Assembly: GCA_964555705.1 (NCBI GenBank)
Contig: CAZKTN010000001.1
Coordinates: 62,001-126,000, forward strand
Length of the DNA stretch: 64,000 nt
From: ZLKRG44 sp964555705
Lineage (GTDB): Bacteria > Planctomycetota > Phycisphaerae > Phycisphaerales > SM1A02
Direction of reading: 5' to 3'
Positions 1-6,936 of the stretch are shown here, in pieces. The notes under the pieces were generated by a model. The model saw nothing but the letters and a program-made list of their open reading frames with translations. It had not been told where the DNA came from and did not search any database. Numbering within the stretch: position 1 is the stretch's first letter; each line of letters begins with the position of its first letter. The position numbers were made by a program, and so were the translations under genes.

Positions 1-1268
1 CGTCCCTCGACGCCCTCAGGCACGAACTTGCGGCTGCCTGCCTGCGAGTAGCGGTCAGCGCTGCCGGCCGCCATCGCGCCCTCGCTACCCATGCCGCGGT
101 AGCTCTTGAAGCGACGGCCCCGGTGCAGCACCAGCTCGCCGGGGCTCTCGTCAAGCCCGGCGAAGAGGCCTCCGAGCATCACGCATCCTGCGCCCGCGGC
201 GATCGCCTTGGCCATGTCGCCCGAGAGCCTGATGCCACCATCTGCGATGACCGGGATGTCGGTGCCCTCGAGCCCCTGCACTGCATTCATGATCGCCGTG
301 ACCTGCGGCACTCCCACGCCGGTGACCACGCGGGTCGTGCAGATCGATCCGGGTCCGATGCCGACCTTCACCGCATCGGCACCCGCATCGGCGAGCGCGC
401 GCGCACCATCTGCAGTCGCCACATTTCCGGCGATCACCTCGATGGCGTGGCGCGACTTGATCTCCTTGACCGTGCGGATCACGTTGGCGCTGTGGCCGTG
501 CGCAGTGTCGACGATGATCACGTCGACCTCCGCCGCAATCAGGGCCTCAACGCGCTCGAACTGCAGCACGCCAACCGCAGCGCCCACACGAAGGCGGCCA
601 CGCGAATCGCGGCACGCGCGCGGGTGCGTGATCGTGTTCTCGACATCGCGCATCGTGACCATTCCCGCGAGGCGGCCCGACGCATCCACCAGCGGCAGCT
701 TCTCGACGCGCGCGCGCGTCATCATCGCCTCGGCGTCCTCCAGGCGCGTGTTCGGCGCAGCGGTCACGAGCCCTTCGGCCGTCATCACGTCGGCGACCTT
801 GAGCTCGCGGCCAGTCTTGCCCAGGAACTTCATGTCGCGCCGCGTCAGGATTCCCACCAGCCGCCCGCGCGCCGACCCGTCCTCGGTCACCGGGAACCCG
901 CTCACCCCCTGGTCGGACATCAGCGTGATCGCGCGCTGCACGCTGTCGCCCGGGGAAAGCGTCACGGGATCGGTGATGATGCCGTTCTCGCTCCGCTTGA
1001 CCTTCGCGACCTCGCGCGCCTGCCGCTCCGGCGGCATGTTCTTGTGGATGATGCCGATGCCGCCCTCCTGCGCGAGGGCCCGCGCCAGCGGCGCCTCAGT
1101 CACCGTGTCCATCGGGGCGGAGATGAGAGGGATCTCAAGCCTGATCCCACGCGTCAGCGGCGCCGAGGTGTCGACCGCATCGGGCGTGACGGAGCTGGCC
1201 CTAGGCACAAGCAGCACGTCGTCGAAGGTGATCCCGTCCTGGATGATCCGCTGCGTGTGGTCCGCCAT
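1..1268 (-). CDS. guaB: IMP dehydrogenase (3' end cut by window edge)
   Basis: Oxidises IMP to XMP with NAD, the committed step of GMP synthesis, in the cytoplasm. About 422 of roughly 490 residues are visible; the C-terminus lies outside the window. The minus-strand translation from the ATG at 1266-1268 starts MADHTQRIIQDGITFDDVLL. It has a pair of CBS domains (about residues 95-205) inserted in the TIM barrel and the catalytic loop GPGSICTTR, whose nucleophilic Cys is residue 310 (E. coli Cys305). An AGNVAT strand and the MLGGLFAG phosphate-binding stretch follow. It diverges from the PilT-like gene. A TTGACG/17 bp/CACACT promoter ends 6 bases before the ATG, so the mRNA is probably leaderless. 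Identification is firm. Confidence 0.97.
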   Translation of the reverse strand, partial: MADHTQRIIQDGITFDDVLLVPRASSVTPDAVDTSAPLTRGIRLEIPLISAPMDTVTEAPLARALAQEGGIGIIHKNMPPERQAREVAKVKRSENGIITDPVTLSPGDSVQRAITLMSDQGVSGFPVTEDGSARGRLVGILTRRDMKFLGKTGRELKVADVMTAEGLVTAAPNTRLEDAEAMMTRARVEKLPLVDASGRLAGMVTMRDVENTITHPRACRDSRGRLRVGAAVGVLQFERVEALIAAEVDVIIVDTAHGHSANVIRTVKEIKSRHAIEVIAGNVATADGARALADAGADAVKVGIGPGSICTTRVVTGVGVPQVTAIMNAVQGLEGTDIPVIADGGIRLSGDMAKAIAAGAGCVMLGGLFAGLDESPGELVLHRGRRFKSYRGMGSEGAMAAGSADRYSQAGSRKFVPEGVEG

Positions 1269-1274
1269 CGCGGG

Positions 1275-1303
1275 AGTGTGCGCTCTCCCGGGCGCGGCGT
1301 CAA
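1275..1303 (-). promoter_or_regulatory. Predicted guaB promoter (leaderless)
   Basis: On the minus strand TTGACG (1298-1303) is followed by a 17 bp spacer and CACACT (1275-1280), with six bases to the guaB ATG. The spacing puts transcription start at or next to the start codon. The -35 is good and the -10 weak. No leader is left for a Shine-Dalgarno site. Confidence 0.5.
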
Positions 1304-1386
1304 CGCCCTGCCGGTGCGGCCGCCATGGCGAACGCGGATTCGTGCTACGCTTGTGGGCTACCCGCATTCAGGAGTGGACCCCCGCA

Positions 1387-2529
1387 GTGAGCGCCAGCGG
1401 CCGTAACGAGCTTCTCACCCCGATTCCCGTCGCCAAGCGGGGCACCCAGCCCGGCGAGGGCAAGCAGGCGTGGATGTCCTGGCTCAAGGCCACCATCGCG
1501 ATCGAGGCCAGCGACCTGATCGTCAAGAGCGGCCTGCCCCCCCGCGTCCGGCACCGCGGCGCGCTGAAGGACCTCACCGCCCCCCCGCTCACGGACGACC
1601 TGATGTTCCAGGTCGCACGCGATGTGCTTGACGCCAATCAGCTCGACCACTTCGCGCGCCACGGGTCGATCGACTTCGCCTTCGACTACGACGAGAAGCG
1701 CCGGTTCCGCGTGAACCTCTTCATGGCGCGCGGCCGCCCGTCGGTGGCGGCCCGACTCATCGCAAGCAAGATCAAGACCTTCGAGGAGCTCGGCCTCAAG
1801 GCCATCCTCGGCGATGTGGCGATGATGGCCCAGGGCCTGATCCTCTTCTCAGGCGTCACCGGCTCGGGCAAGAGCACGTCCATCGCGGCGATGCTGCAGT
1901 ACGTCAACGAGCGCAAGAAGGTGCACATCGTCACGATCGAGGACCCGATCGAGTACATCTTCACCGACAACAAGGCCACCATCAACCAGCGCGAGGTCGG
2001 GCTCGACTGCACCAACTTCAACGATGCGCTGCGCGCGCTTGTGCGCGAGAACCCCGACGTCTGCCTCGTGGGCGAGATGCGCGACTACGAGACCTTCGAG
2101 GCCGCCATCCGTGCCGCAGAGACCGGCCACCTTGTCTTCGGCACCATCCACGCCTCAAGCGCGTGGCAGACCTTCGGCCGCATCTACGACCTCTTCCCGG
2201 TCAACGAGCGCGAGCAGATTCGCAAGCTGCTGGCCTACAACCTCCGCGCCATCATCTACCAGAAGCTGCTGCCTACGCTGAAGCCCGAGATCCCGCGCGC
2301 CCCTGCGCTTGAGATCCTGCTGGCGACCGCCGCCGTGCAGAAGTACATCCTCGAGGCGCGCGAGGGCGAGCTGCTGGAGGTGATCAAGGACAACCGGGAT
2401 CAGGGAATGATCGACTTCAACATGGCGCTCGTCGAGCTCGTGGAGAAGGAGATCGTGCACCAGCGGGTTGCCCTCGAGGCCACCCCAAACCCCGATGAGC
2501 TGCGCCGCATGCTGAAGGGAATTGGCTGA
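1387..2529 (+). CDS. PilT-like secretion/retraction ATPase
   Basis: Hexameric type II/IV secretion-superfamily ATPase closest to the PilT/PilU group. From the GTG at 1387 it has 380 residues, close to typical PilT length. All catalytic motifs are present: Walker A GVTGSGKST (residues 156-164), Asp box EDPIEY (185-190), Walker B LVGEMRD (227-233) and His box GHLVFGTIH (247-255). The GTG is chosen because AGGAG lies about 11 bases upstream; ATG 1474 is the alternative, and the open frame continues upstream to 106 only as antisense of guaB. An extended -10 (TGCTACGCT, ending at 1351) would give a short leader. It ends 2 bases before the next gene, a degenerate ATPase of the same superfamily. No pilin or other pilus gene is nearby, so the motor's target is unknown. 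Confidence 0.88.
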   Translation: MSASGRNELLTPIPVAKRGTQPGEGKQAWMSWLKATIAIEASDLIVKSGLPPRVRHRGALKDLTAPPLTDDLMFQVARDVLDANQLDHFARHGSIDFAFDYDEKRRFRVNLFMARGRPSVAARLIASKIKTFEELGLKAILGDVAMMAQGLILFSGVTGSGKSTSIAAMLQYVNERKKVHIVTIEDPIEYIFTDNKATINQREVGLDCTNFNDALRALVRENPDVCLVGEMRDYETFEAAIRAAETGHLVFGTIHASSAWQTFGRIYDLFPVNEREQIRKLLAYNLRAIIYQKLLPTLKPEIPRAPALEILLATAAVQKYILEAREGELLEVIKDNRDQGMIDFNMALVELVEKEIVHQRVALEATPNPDELRRMLKGIG

Positions 2530-2531
2530 CC

Positions 2532-4418
2532 ATGATGGGCCTTGACCTCCACGGCGACCTCATGCCAGCTGCAGGTGCGCTGCTCGCCAATGCCGTGCCG
2601 GCGTTCCTGCTCTCCTTCTACAAGCCGGTGCTCATCCTGCTTGCGGTGGTGCCCTTCGCATGGCTCGCCTCGAGCGTCATCGAGAAGGACGTGCGCTTCT
2701 TCCACTTCCCGCTGGCTGGCTGGAACTGGGCCCTGGTCGGCACGCTCATCGCCGGCCTGGCCGCGGCGCTCTTCATCCCCATCTTCTGGGTCGGATGGCC
2801 GCTGCAGGTGCTGATGTATGCAGGCCTCGGCTACGGGTACTGGAAGTACCGCGACAGCCAGGTCCCCGAGAAGGACCGCTTCGACCTCTTCTCGGCGAAG
2901 TTCCGCGCATCGATGGAGGCGCGCAAGACAGCCAAGGCGTTTGCTGGCGCGACGATCGTCTTCCTTGACGGCTCGGGCAACAAGGTCCCGGTACCCCCGC
3001 GCGAGGACCCGATGGCCGAGGTGCACATGGCCGCCGAGCAGATGATTGCCACTGCGCTTCCTGCGCGTGCGCGGCGCATTGACCTCGGGCCGACGCCGAA
3101 GGGCTACGTGCCGATCAGGCTGATCGACGGCATCCGCCACCCGCAGGAGCCGATGTCGCCAGAGCTCGCAATGCGCGTGATGGACTACATCAAGCGCGTC
3201 GCAGGACTTGACGTCAACGAGCGCAGGAAGCGCCAGATGAAGGACATGAAGATCCAGGCCGCGGGAGGCCGCGTGACGCTGACGCTGACCACTTGGGGCG
3301 GCGCGAATGGCCAGGCGCTGCGCATCGACGTCGAGCGGGAGAAGCAGCTCGCGCTCCCCTTTGAGTCCCTTGGCATGCTGCCCGCGCAGGTGCAGGCGCT
3401 CGAGGACGCGACCAAGGAAGTGTCTCAGGGCCTTGTGCTGGTGGCGGTGCCGCCGGGTATGGGCCTGACGACCCTCTCGTACGCGCTGATCGCCCGTCAC
3501 GACCCGTACCTGCTGAACATCAAGACCCTCGAGCGACTGATCGAGCGAAGGGTGGAGGGTGTCGAGCAGGAGCAGTTCGATGCCACCGCACCAGGCGCCG
3601 ACTACTCCACGAAGCTCCAGTCGCTCGTGCGCCGTGCACCGAACGTGATGATGGTCTCCGACGCGCAGGATCCTGGCACCGGCAAGATCATCACGAACCC
3701 CAACGCAGGCGAGACGCTGTTCTACGTGTGCATCCCGGCGGACTCCGCGGTCGCTGCCGCGACAGCCTGGGCTCGGGCCGTCGGCGACACATCGCTGGCG
3801 GCGGCGCGGCTCCGTGCGATCGTGGTCGGTCGTCAGGTGCGCGCGCTCTGCACCGAGTGCAGGCAGCCGTACCAGGCGTCGCCCGAGCAGGCCAAGCGCC
3901 TCGGCGCCCCTGCAGGCAAGCCGCTGCAGCTCTACCGCGCCGGAGGCAAGGTGCAGGTGAAGAACAGGATCGAGGAGTGCCCCGCGTGCGGCGGTCTGGG
4001 ATTCGTCGGTACGACCGGCGTGTTCGAGGTGCTGCAGCTCGACGATGCCGCGCGGAAGGCGCTCGCAGCGGGTGACGTGGCCACGATGTACCAGGCTGCT
4101 CGGCGTGCGCACCGCACGCCGATGATCCAGGAAGCGGCGATGGCGAAGGTGTGCTCGGGCCAGACCAGCATCGAGGAGGTCGCGCGCGTCTTCGCGCCGA
4201 AGGCGGCCGCGTCGACTGGCGCGCCGAAGGCGGCTACCGGCGCGGCCCGTCCGGGTGCCCCAGCTGCAAGGCCAGCGACGCCGACCGCAACCCCAAGTGC
4301 CCCCGCTGCGAAGCCCGCAGGCCCAGCCGGCACGCCATCCGCTGCGAAGGCGCCTTCGCAGCGACCCGCATCACCAAAGCCTGGAGCGCCGTCGCCCAAG
4401 CCGCGGCCATCTGCCTGA
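2532..4418 (+). CDS. Membrane-anchored GspE/PilB-like pseudo-ATPase
   Basis: 628 residues. The N-terminus has hydrophobic helices at about residues 14-50 and 60-105, so unlike ordinary cytoplasmic GspE/PilB this protein is membrane-bound. The central and C-terminal parts resemble a GspE/PilB ATPase, with the zinc-type tetracysteine C440-x2-C443 ... C483-x2-C486 followed by GFVGTTGVFEVL, a sequence typical of GspE. Nucleotide-binding motifs are eroded: the Walker A position reads VPPGMGLTT (306-314), without the Lys of GxxGxGK[ST], and Walker B reads MMVSDAQD (373-380) in place of LIGEIRD. A Pro/Ala-rich tail of about 80 residues ends the protein. It probably no longer hydrolyses ATP and could act as a regulator, scaffold or hetero-oligomer partner of the upstream PilT-like enzyme (inference). 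It starts 2 bases after that gene's stop. Confidence 0.8.
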   Translation: MMGLDLHGDLMPAAGALLANAVPAFLLSFYKPVLILLAVVPFAWLASSVIEKDVRFFHFPLAGWNWALVGTLIAGLAAALFIPIFWVGWPLQVLMYAGLGYGYWKYRDSQVPEKDRFDLFSAKFRASMEARKTAKAFAGATIVFLDGSGNKVPVPPREDPMAEVHMAAEQMIATALPARARRIDLGPTPKGYVPIRLIDGIRHPQEPMSPELAMRVMDYIKRVAGLDVNERRKRQMKDMKIQAAGGRVTLTLTTWGGANGQALRIDVEREKQLALPFESLGMLPAQVQALEDATKEVSQGLVLVAVPPGMGLTTLSYALIARHDPYLLNIKTLERLIERRVEGVEQEQFDATAPGADYSTKLQSLVRRAPNVMMVSDAQDPGTGKIITNPNAGETLFYVCIPADSAVAAATAWARAVGDTSLAAARLRAIVVGRQVRALCTECRQPYQASPEQAKRLGAPAGKPLQLYRAGGKVQVKNRIEECPACGGLGFVGTTGVFEVLQLDDAARKALAAGDVATMYQAARRAHRTPMIQEAAMAKVCSGQTSIEEVARVFAPKAAASTGAPKAATGAARPGAPAARPATPTATPSAPAAKPAGPAGTPSAAKAPSQRPASPKPGAPSPKPRPSA

Positions 4419-4439
4419 TACGGCCCGACCGGAACACCG

Positions 4440-6098
4440 ATGTCTGCGATCTTCAACCTCATCGTCGCGGCGCTCGTGCTGCTCATCGCCTACTGGTGGG
4501 CGAACCAGGGCGTGTTCAGCTCGATCCTGCACTTCGTCTGCGTGGCGTGCGCAGGCGCCATGGCGCTCGCGCTGTGGGAACCTGTGACCGTCAACTTCCT
4601 GCTGTCCGGCGGCGGGTTCGACGACTACGCGTGGGGACTCTCGCTTGGCGGGATGTTCGTGCTGTTCCTGTTCCTGTTCCGGCTCGTTGCAGACAAGCTC
4701 GCGCCGTCCAACCTCGAGTTCCCGCAGTGGGCCAACTACGCGGTTGGCGGAGCGTTGGGGCTCCTCTCGGGCATGCTCACGATGGGCATCACGCTCATCA
4801 GCGCTGGCTTCATCCAGTCGACGACGGAGCTCGGCGGGTTCATCGGCTACGCGCGCGACCAGCAGGCGAGCGGCGCCCCGGCGCGCATCCAGTCGATGTG
4901 GCTGCCGGTCGCGTCGTTCACGGAGGGCTTCTACTCGACGCTCTCCAAGGGCGCCCTCTCGCCACTGCGCCAGACCGCCCTCGCGATGTACTACCCGAGC
5001 CTCGCCGACATGGCCCTCAGCGCGCACCGCGACTCGTACAGCGACGGTGCCGGCAAGACGTCGATCGCTCCAGGCGCGCTGACGATCGGCGCACTGGCAT
5101 TCGACCCCGCATACAGGAACGCCGACGGCTCTCAGGGCGCATACGCCATCCCGCTGACGGTCGATGCATCGGCCTTCGACGGCGGCGAGCAGTTCACGCT
5201 CTCGTCCGCGCAGGTCCGCATCATCTCGGACGGGTCCACTCCGCGCGCCGTGCACCCTACACAGTGGATCCAGCCCAATGACAGCGGCAGCCGGATGGCG
5301 TACGCCTTCGATGACCTGACGAACTACGCATCGAGCGTGCCTGGCCAGCAGTCCGTGGAGCTGGTGCTGATCTTCCCGGCCGGGCCCATCGAGGGGCGCA
5401 CGCCGAAGTTCATCCAGGTGAAGGGGCTGCGCCTGCAGCTGCCGCAGGCGCGCGAGATGGCATCCGCATTCACGCCTGATGGGGACACTGGCGGCGGGGC
5501 CGATGCCACGGCGGAGGTGCTCGCGTCGGTGCAGTCGAGCGACGCACCGATCGTGCCCGGCCTCATCGAGCTCAAGAACAGCCTGATGCCTGCGCAGCTC
5601 TCGTCGAACCAGGTGTCGGGTCTCGACGTGCTCGAGAACAACCAGGGCACCTGGATCACCAAGGGGCGCGCTGAGTTCGGCAAGGGCGGCGCGGGGTCCA
5701 TTTCCCGCTCCAACCGCATCCGCGGGTTCTTCTTCGACAAGGGCACTCAGATCGTCATGCTTGACGTGTCACGCGGGCAGAACCTGCCCGTTGACGTCTA
5801 CGACAGCGCGCTTGCGATGAACCGCGGCGCACCGATCGCACTCGTCGACTCGCAGGGCAACCAGTACCGGCCGGGCGGCTATGTGTGGGAGAAGACCGAC
5901 AAGGTCGAGCTCTTCTACGACTCGACCCGCCTGATTGCATCGATTGGCCAGCTGCCTGCCTTGCCGTCATCCGGTGCGCACACGCTGAAGCTCGTCTTCA
6001 AGGTGCCAGAGGGCTGCACCATTGTCGCCGTGAAGGTGGGCGACACGATCGTCGCCAAGACCAACGTGATGGCGGTCGAGAGCCAAGCTGACGGTTGA
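4440..6098 (+). CDS. CvpA-like membrane protein with large C-terminal domain
   Basis: 552 residues. Four hydrophobic segments fill the first ~125 residues (about 5-22, 28-48, 63-84 and 98-122), an arrangement like CvpA/colicin V production proteins. About 420 mostly polar residues follow. These contain beta-rich stretches, for example around QFTLSSAQVRII and GSISRSNRIRGFFF, and I do not recognise a family in them. The gene lies 21 bases downstream of the pseudo-ATPase and is presumably cotranscribed with both ATPases. This suggests a membrane platform or effector-domain partner for the motor (inference). The CvpA resemblance is by topology and general character only. Its stop lies in a small repeated sequence shared with the convergent peroxiredoxin gene end. 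Confidence 0.65.
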   Translation: MSAIFNLIVAALVLLIAYWWANQGVFSSILHFVCVACAGAMALALWEPVTVNFLLSGGGFDDYAWGLSLGGMFVLFLFLFRLVADKLAPSNLEFPQWANYAVGGALGLLSGMLTMGITLISAGFIQSTTELGGFIGYARDQQASGAPARIQSMWLPVASFTEGFYSTLSKGALSPLRQTALAMYYPSLADMALSAHRDSYSDGAGKTSIAPGALTIGALAFDPAYRNADGSQGAYAIPLTVDASAFDGGEQFTLSSAQVRIISDGSTPRAVHPTQWIQPNDSGSRMAYAFDDLTNYASSVPGQQSVELVLIFPAGPIEGRTPKFIQVKGLRLQLPQAREMASAFTPDGDTGGGADATAEVLASVQSSDAPIVPGLIELKNSLMPAQLSSNQVSGLDVLENNQGTWITKGRAEFGKGGAGSISRSNRIRGFFFDKGTQIVMLDVSRGQNLPVDVYDSALAMNRGAPIALVDSQGNQYRPGGYVWEKTDKVELFYDSTRLIASIGQLPALPSSGAHTLKLVFKVPEGCTIVAVKVGDTIVAKTNVMAVESQADG

Positions 6099-6151
6099 CG
6101 CTCAGGCAGGCTGCCCTGCCGCGGACTGACGGTTGACGCTCAGGCGGGCTG
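6088..6151. repeat. Near-identical 26 bp direct repeat at convergent gene ends
   Basis: 6088-6113 and 6126-6151 match at 25 of 26 positions (offset 38 bases). Each copy contains a TGA for the plus-strand frame and a TCA (minus-strand TGA) for the minus frame. The first copy supplies the stop of the CvpA-like gene and the second the stop of the peroxiredoxin gene. A 6 bp stem (GGCAGG-CTGC-CCTGCC, 6105-6120) lies between, without a U-tract. Confidence 0.8.
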
Positions 6152-6628
6152 GGCAGCCGACTCGAGTGCCTTCATGACGTCCCCGAACGGGATCTGGACG
6201 CCGGGGTTCTCGGTGACCCATGCATACGCGATGGTGCCGTCGCGGCCGATCACGAAGACCGAACGCTTGGCTACCCCGTGGAGGCCCATCAGATCCTCGT
6301 GGAGCACTCCGTAGGAGCGCGCCACCGTCTTGTTGAAGTCGGAGAGGATCGGGAACGGGATCTTCTCCATCTCCCGGAACTTCTCCGTGGCGAAGGGGCT
6401 GTCGACGGTGATGCCAAACACGGTTGCGCCCAAGGCGCCCCACTTCGCCCAGTCGTCGCGGAGGGTGCAGACCTCGGTAGTGCACACGCCCGAGAACGCG
6501 AGAGGCATGAAGAGGAGCACGATCGGCTCCTTGCCCATGAGAGCCCCGACATCCACCGGACTACCAGGCTTGGAGGGCAGCGTGAAGGCGGGAGCGCGCG
6601 TTCCGACGGTGAGGGCAGCCAAAGACAT
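6140..6628 (-). CDS. AhpE-type peroxiredoxin
   Basis: Thiol peroxidase of the AhpC/TSA superfamily that reduces H2O2 or organic and lipid peroxides in the cytoplasm. 162 residues. The peroxidatic motif is PLAFSGVCTTEVC with C49, in the AhpE/BCP manner, and a possible resolving C54 five residues on; no C-terminal resolving Cys is seen. The start MSLAALTVG is chosen over upstream in-frame ATGs because AAGGA lies about 9 bases before it. A TATTGT about 60 bases upstream could be the -10, making this one of the few leadered genes here. It converges on the CvpA-like gene. Confidence 0.9.
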   Translation of the reverse strand: MSLAALTVGTRAPAFTLPSKPGSPVDVGALMGKEPIVLLFMPLAFSGVCTTEVCTLRDDWAKWGALGATVFGITVDSPFATEKFREMEKIPFPILSDFNKTVARSYGVLHEDLMGLHGVAKRSVFVIGRDGTIAYAWVTENPGVQIPFGDVMKALESAAQPA

Positions 6629-6766
6629 GGACGGTTGTTCCTTGATGGGGGCGAGAATCCTGTCGAGCCGGGACAATAGGCGAAACCACCGAACCCAGAC
6701 CATCGGTGCCTTTGCATACTGGCGCAAATTTGGTGGCGACTTTTGCGCTTTGGGGCCATGCCTGGC

Positions 6767-6827
6767 TTGGCGGAGGGGGATTTAGTGTTATGGTCCTGTG
6801 AAGGTCGGACCCGACTGTCGGGTCCGA
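6767..6827 (+). promoter_or_regulatory. Candidate promoter plus perfect 5' leader hairpin
   Basis: In the 300 bp gap before the secreted protein gene, TTGGCG (6767-6772), a 16 bp spacer and TATGGT (6789-6794) form a plausible promoter. Just after the expected start of the RNA is a perfect hairpin: TCGGACCCGA-CTG-TCGGGTCCGA (6805-6827), a 10 bp stem with a 3-base loop. It has no U-tract, so it could stabilise the 5' end or be an operator rather than a terminator. The rest of 6629-6933 shows nothing else recognisable. Confidence 0.4.
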
Positions 6828-6936
6828 TCCGATGCTGCTTTCCCGCACCTTTGGCAGGATGCGTGGAGACTGGCAGCCGACAGAACCACGAGGATTTGCG
6901 CAGCGAGCGAATCCCGACAGATACCCGGAGCACATG

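Noticed and set aside
106..1386. Long plus-strand open frame (and a second, 123-1406) upstream of the PilT-like ATPase
   Set aside because: It is antisense to guaB, whose translation shows every IMP dehydrogenase motif. Its own translation is low-complexity with no domain.
2400..4112. 570-codon minus-strand open frame
   Set aside because: Antisense shadow of the pseudo-ATPase gene, His/Arg-rich, no recognisable features.
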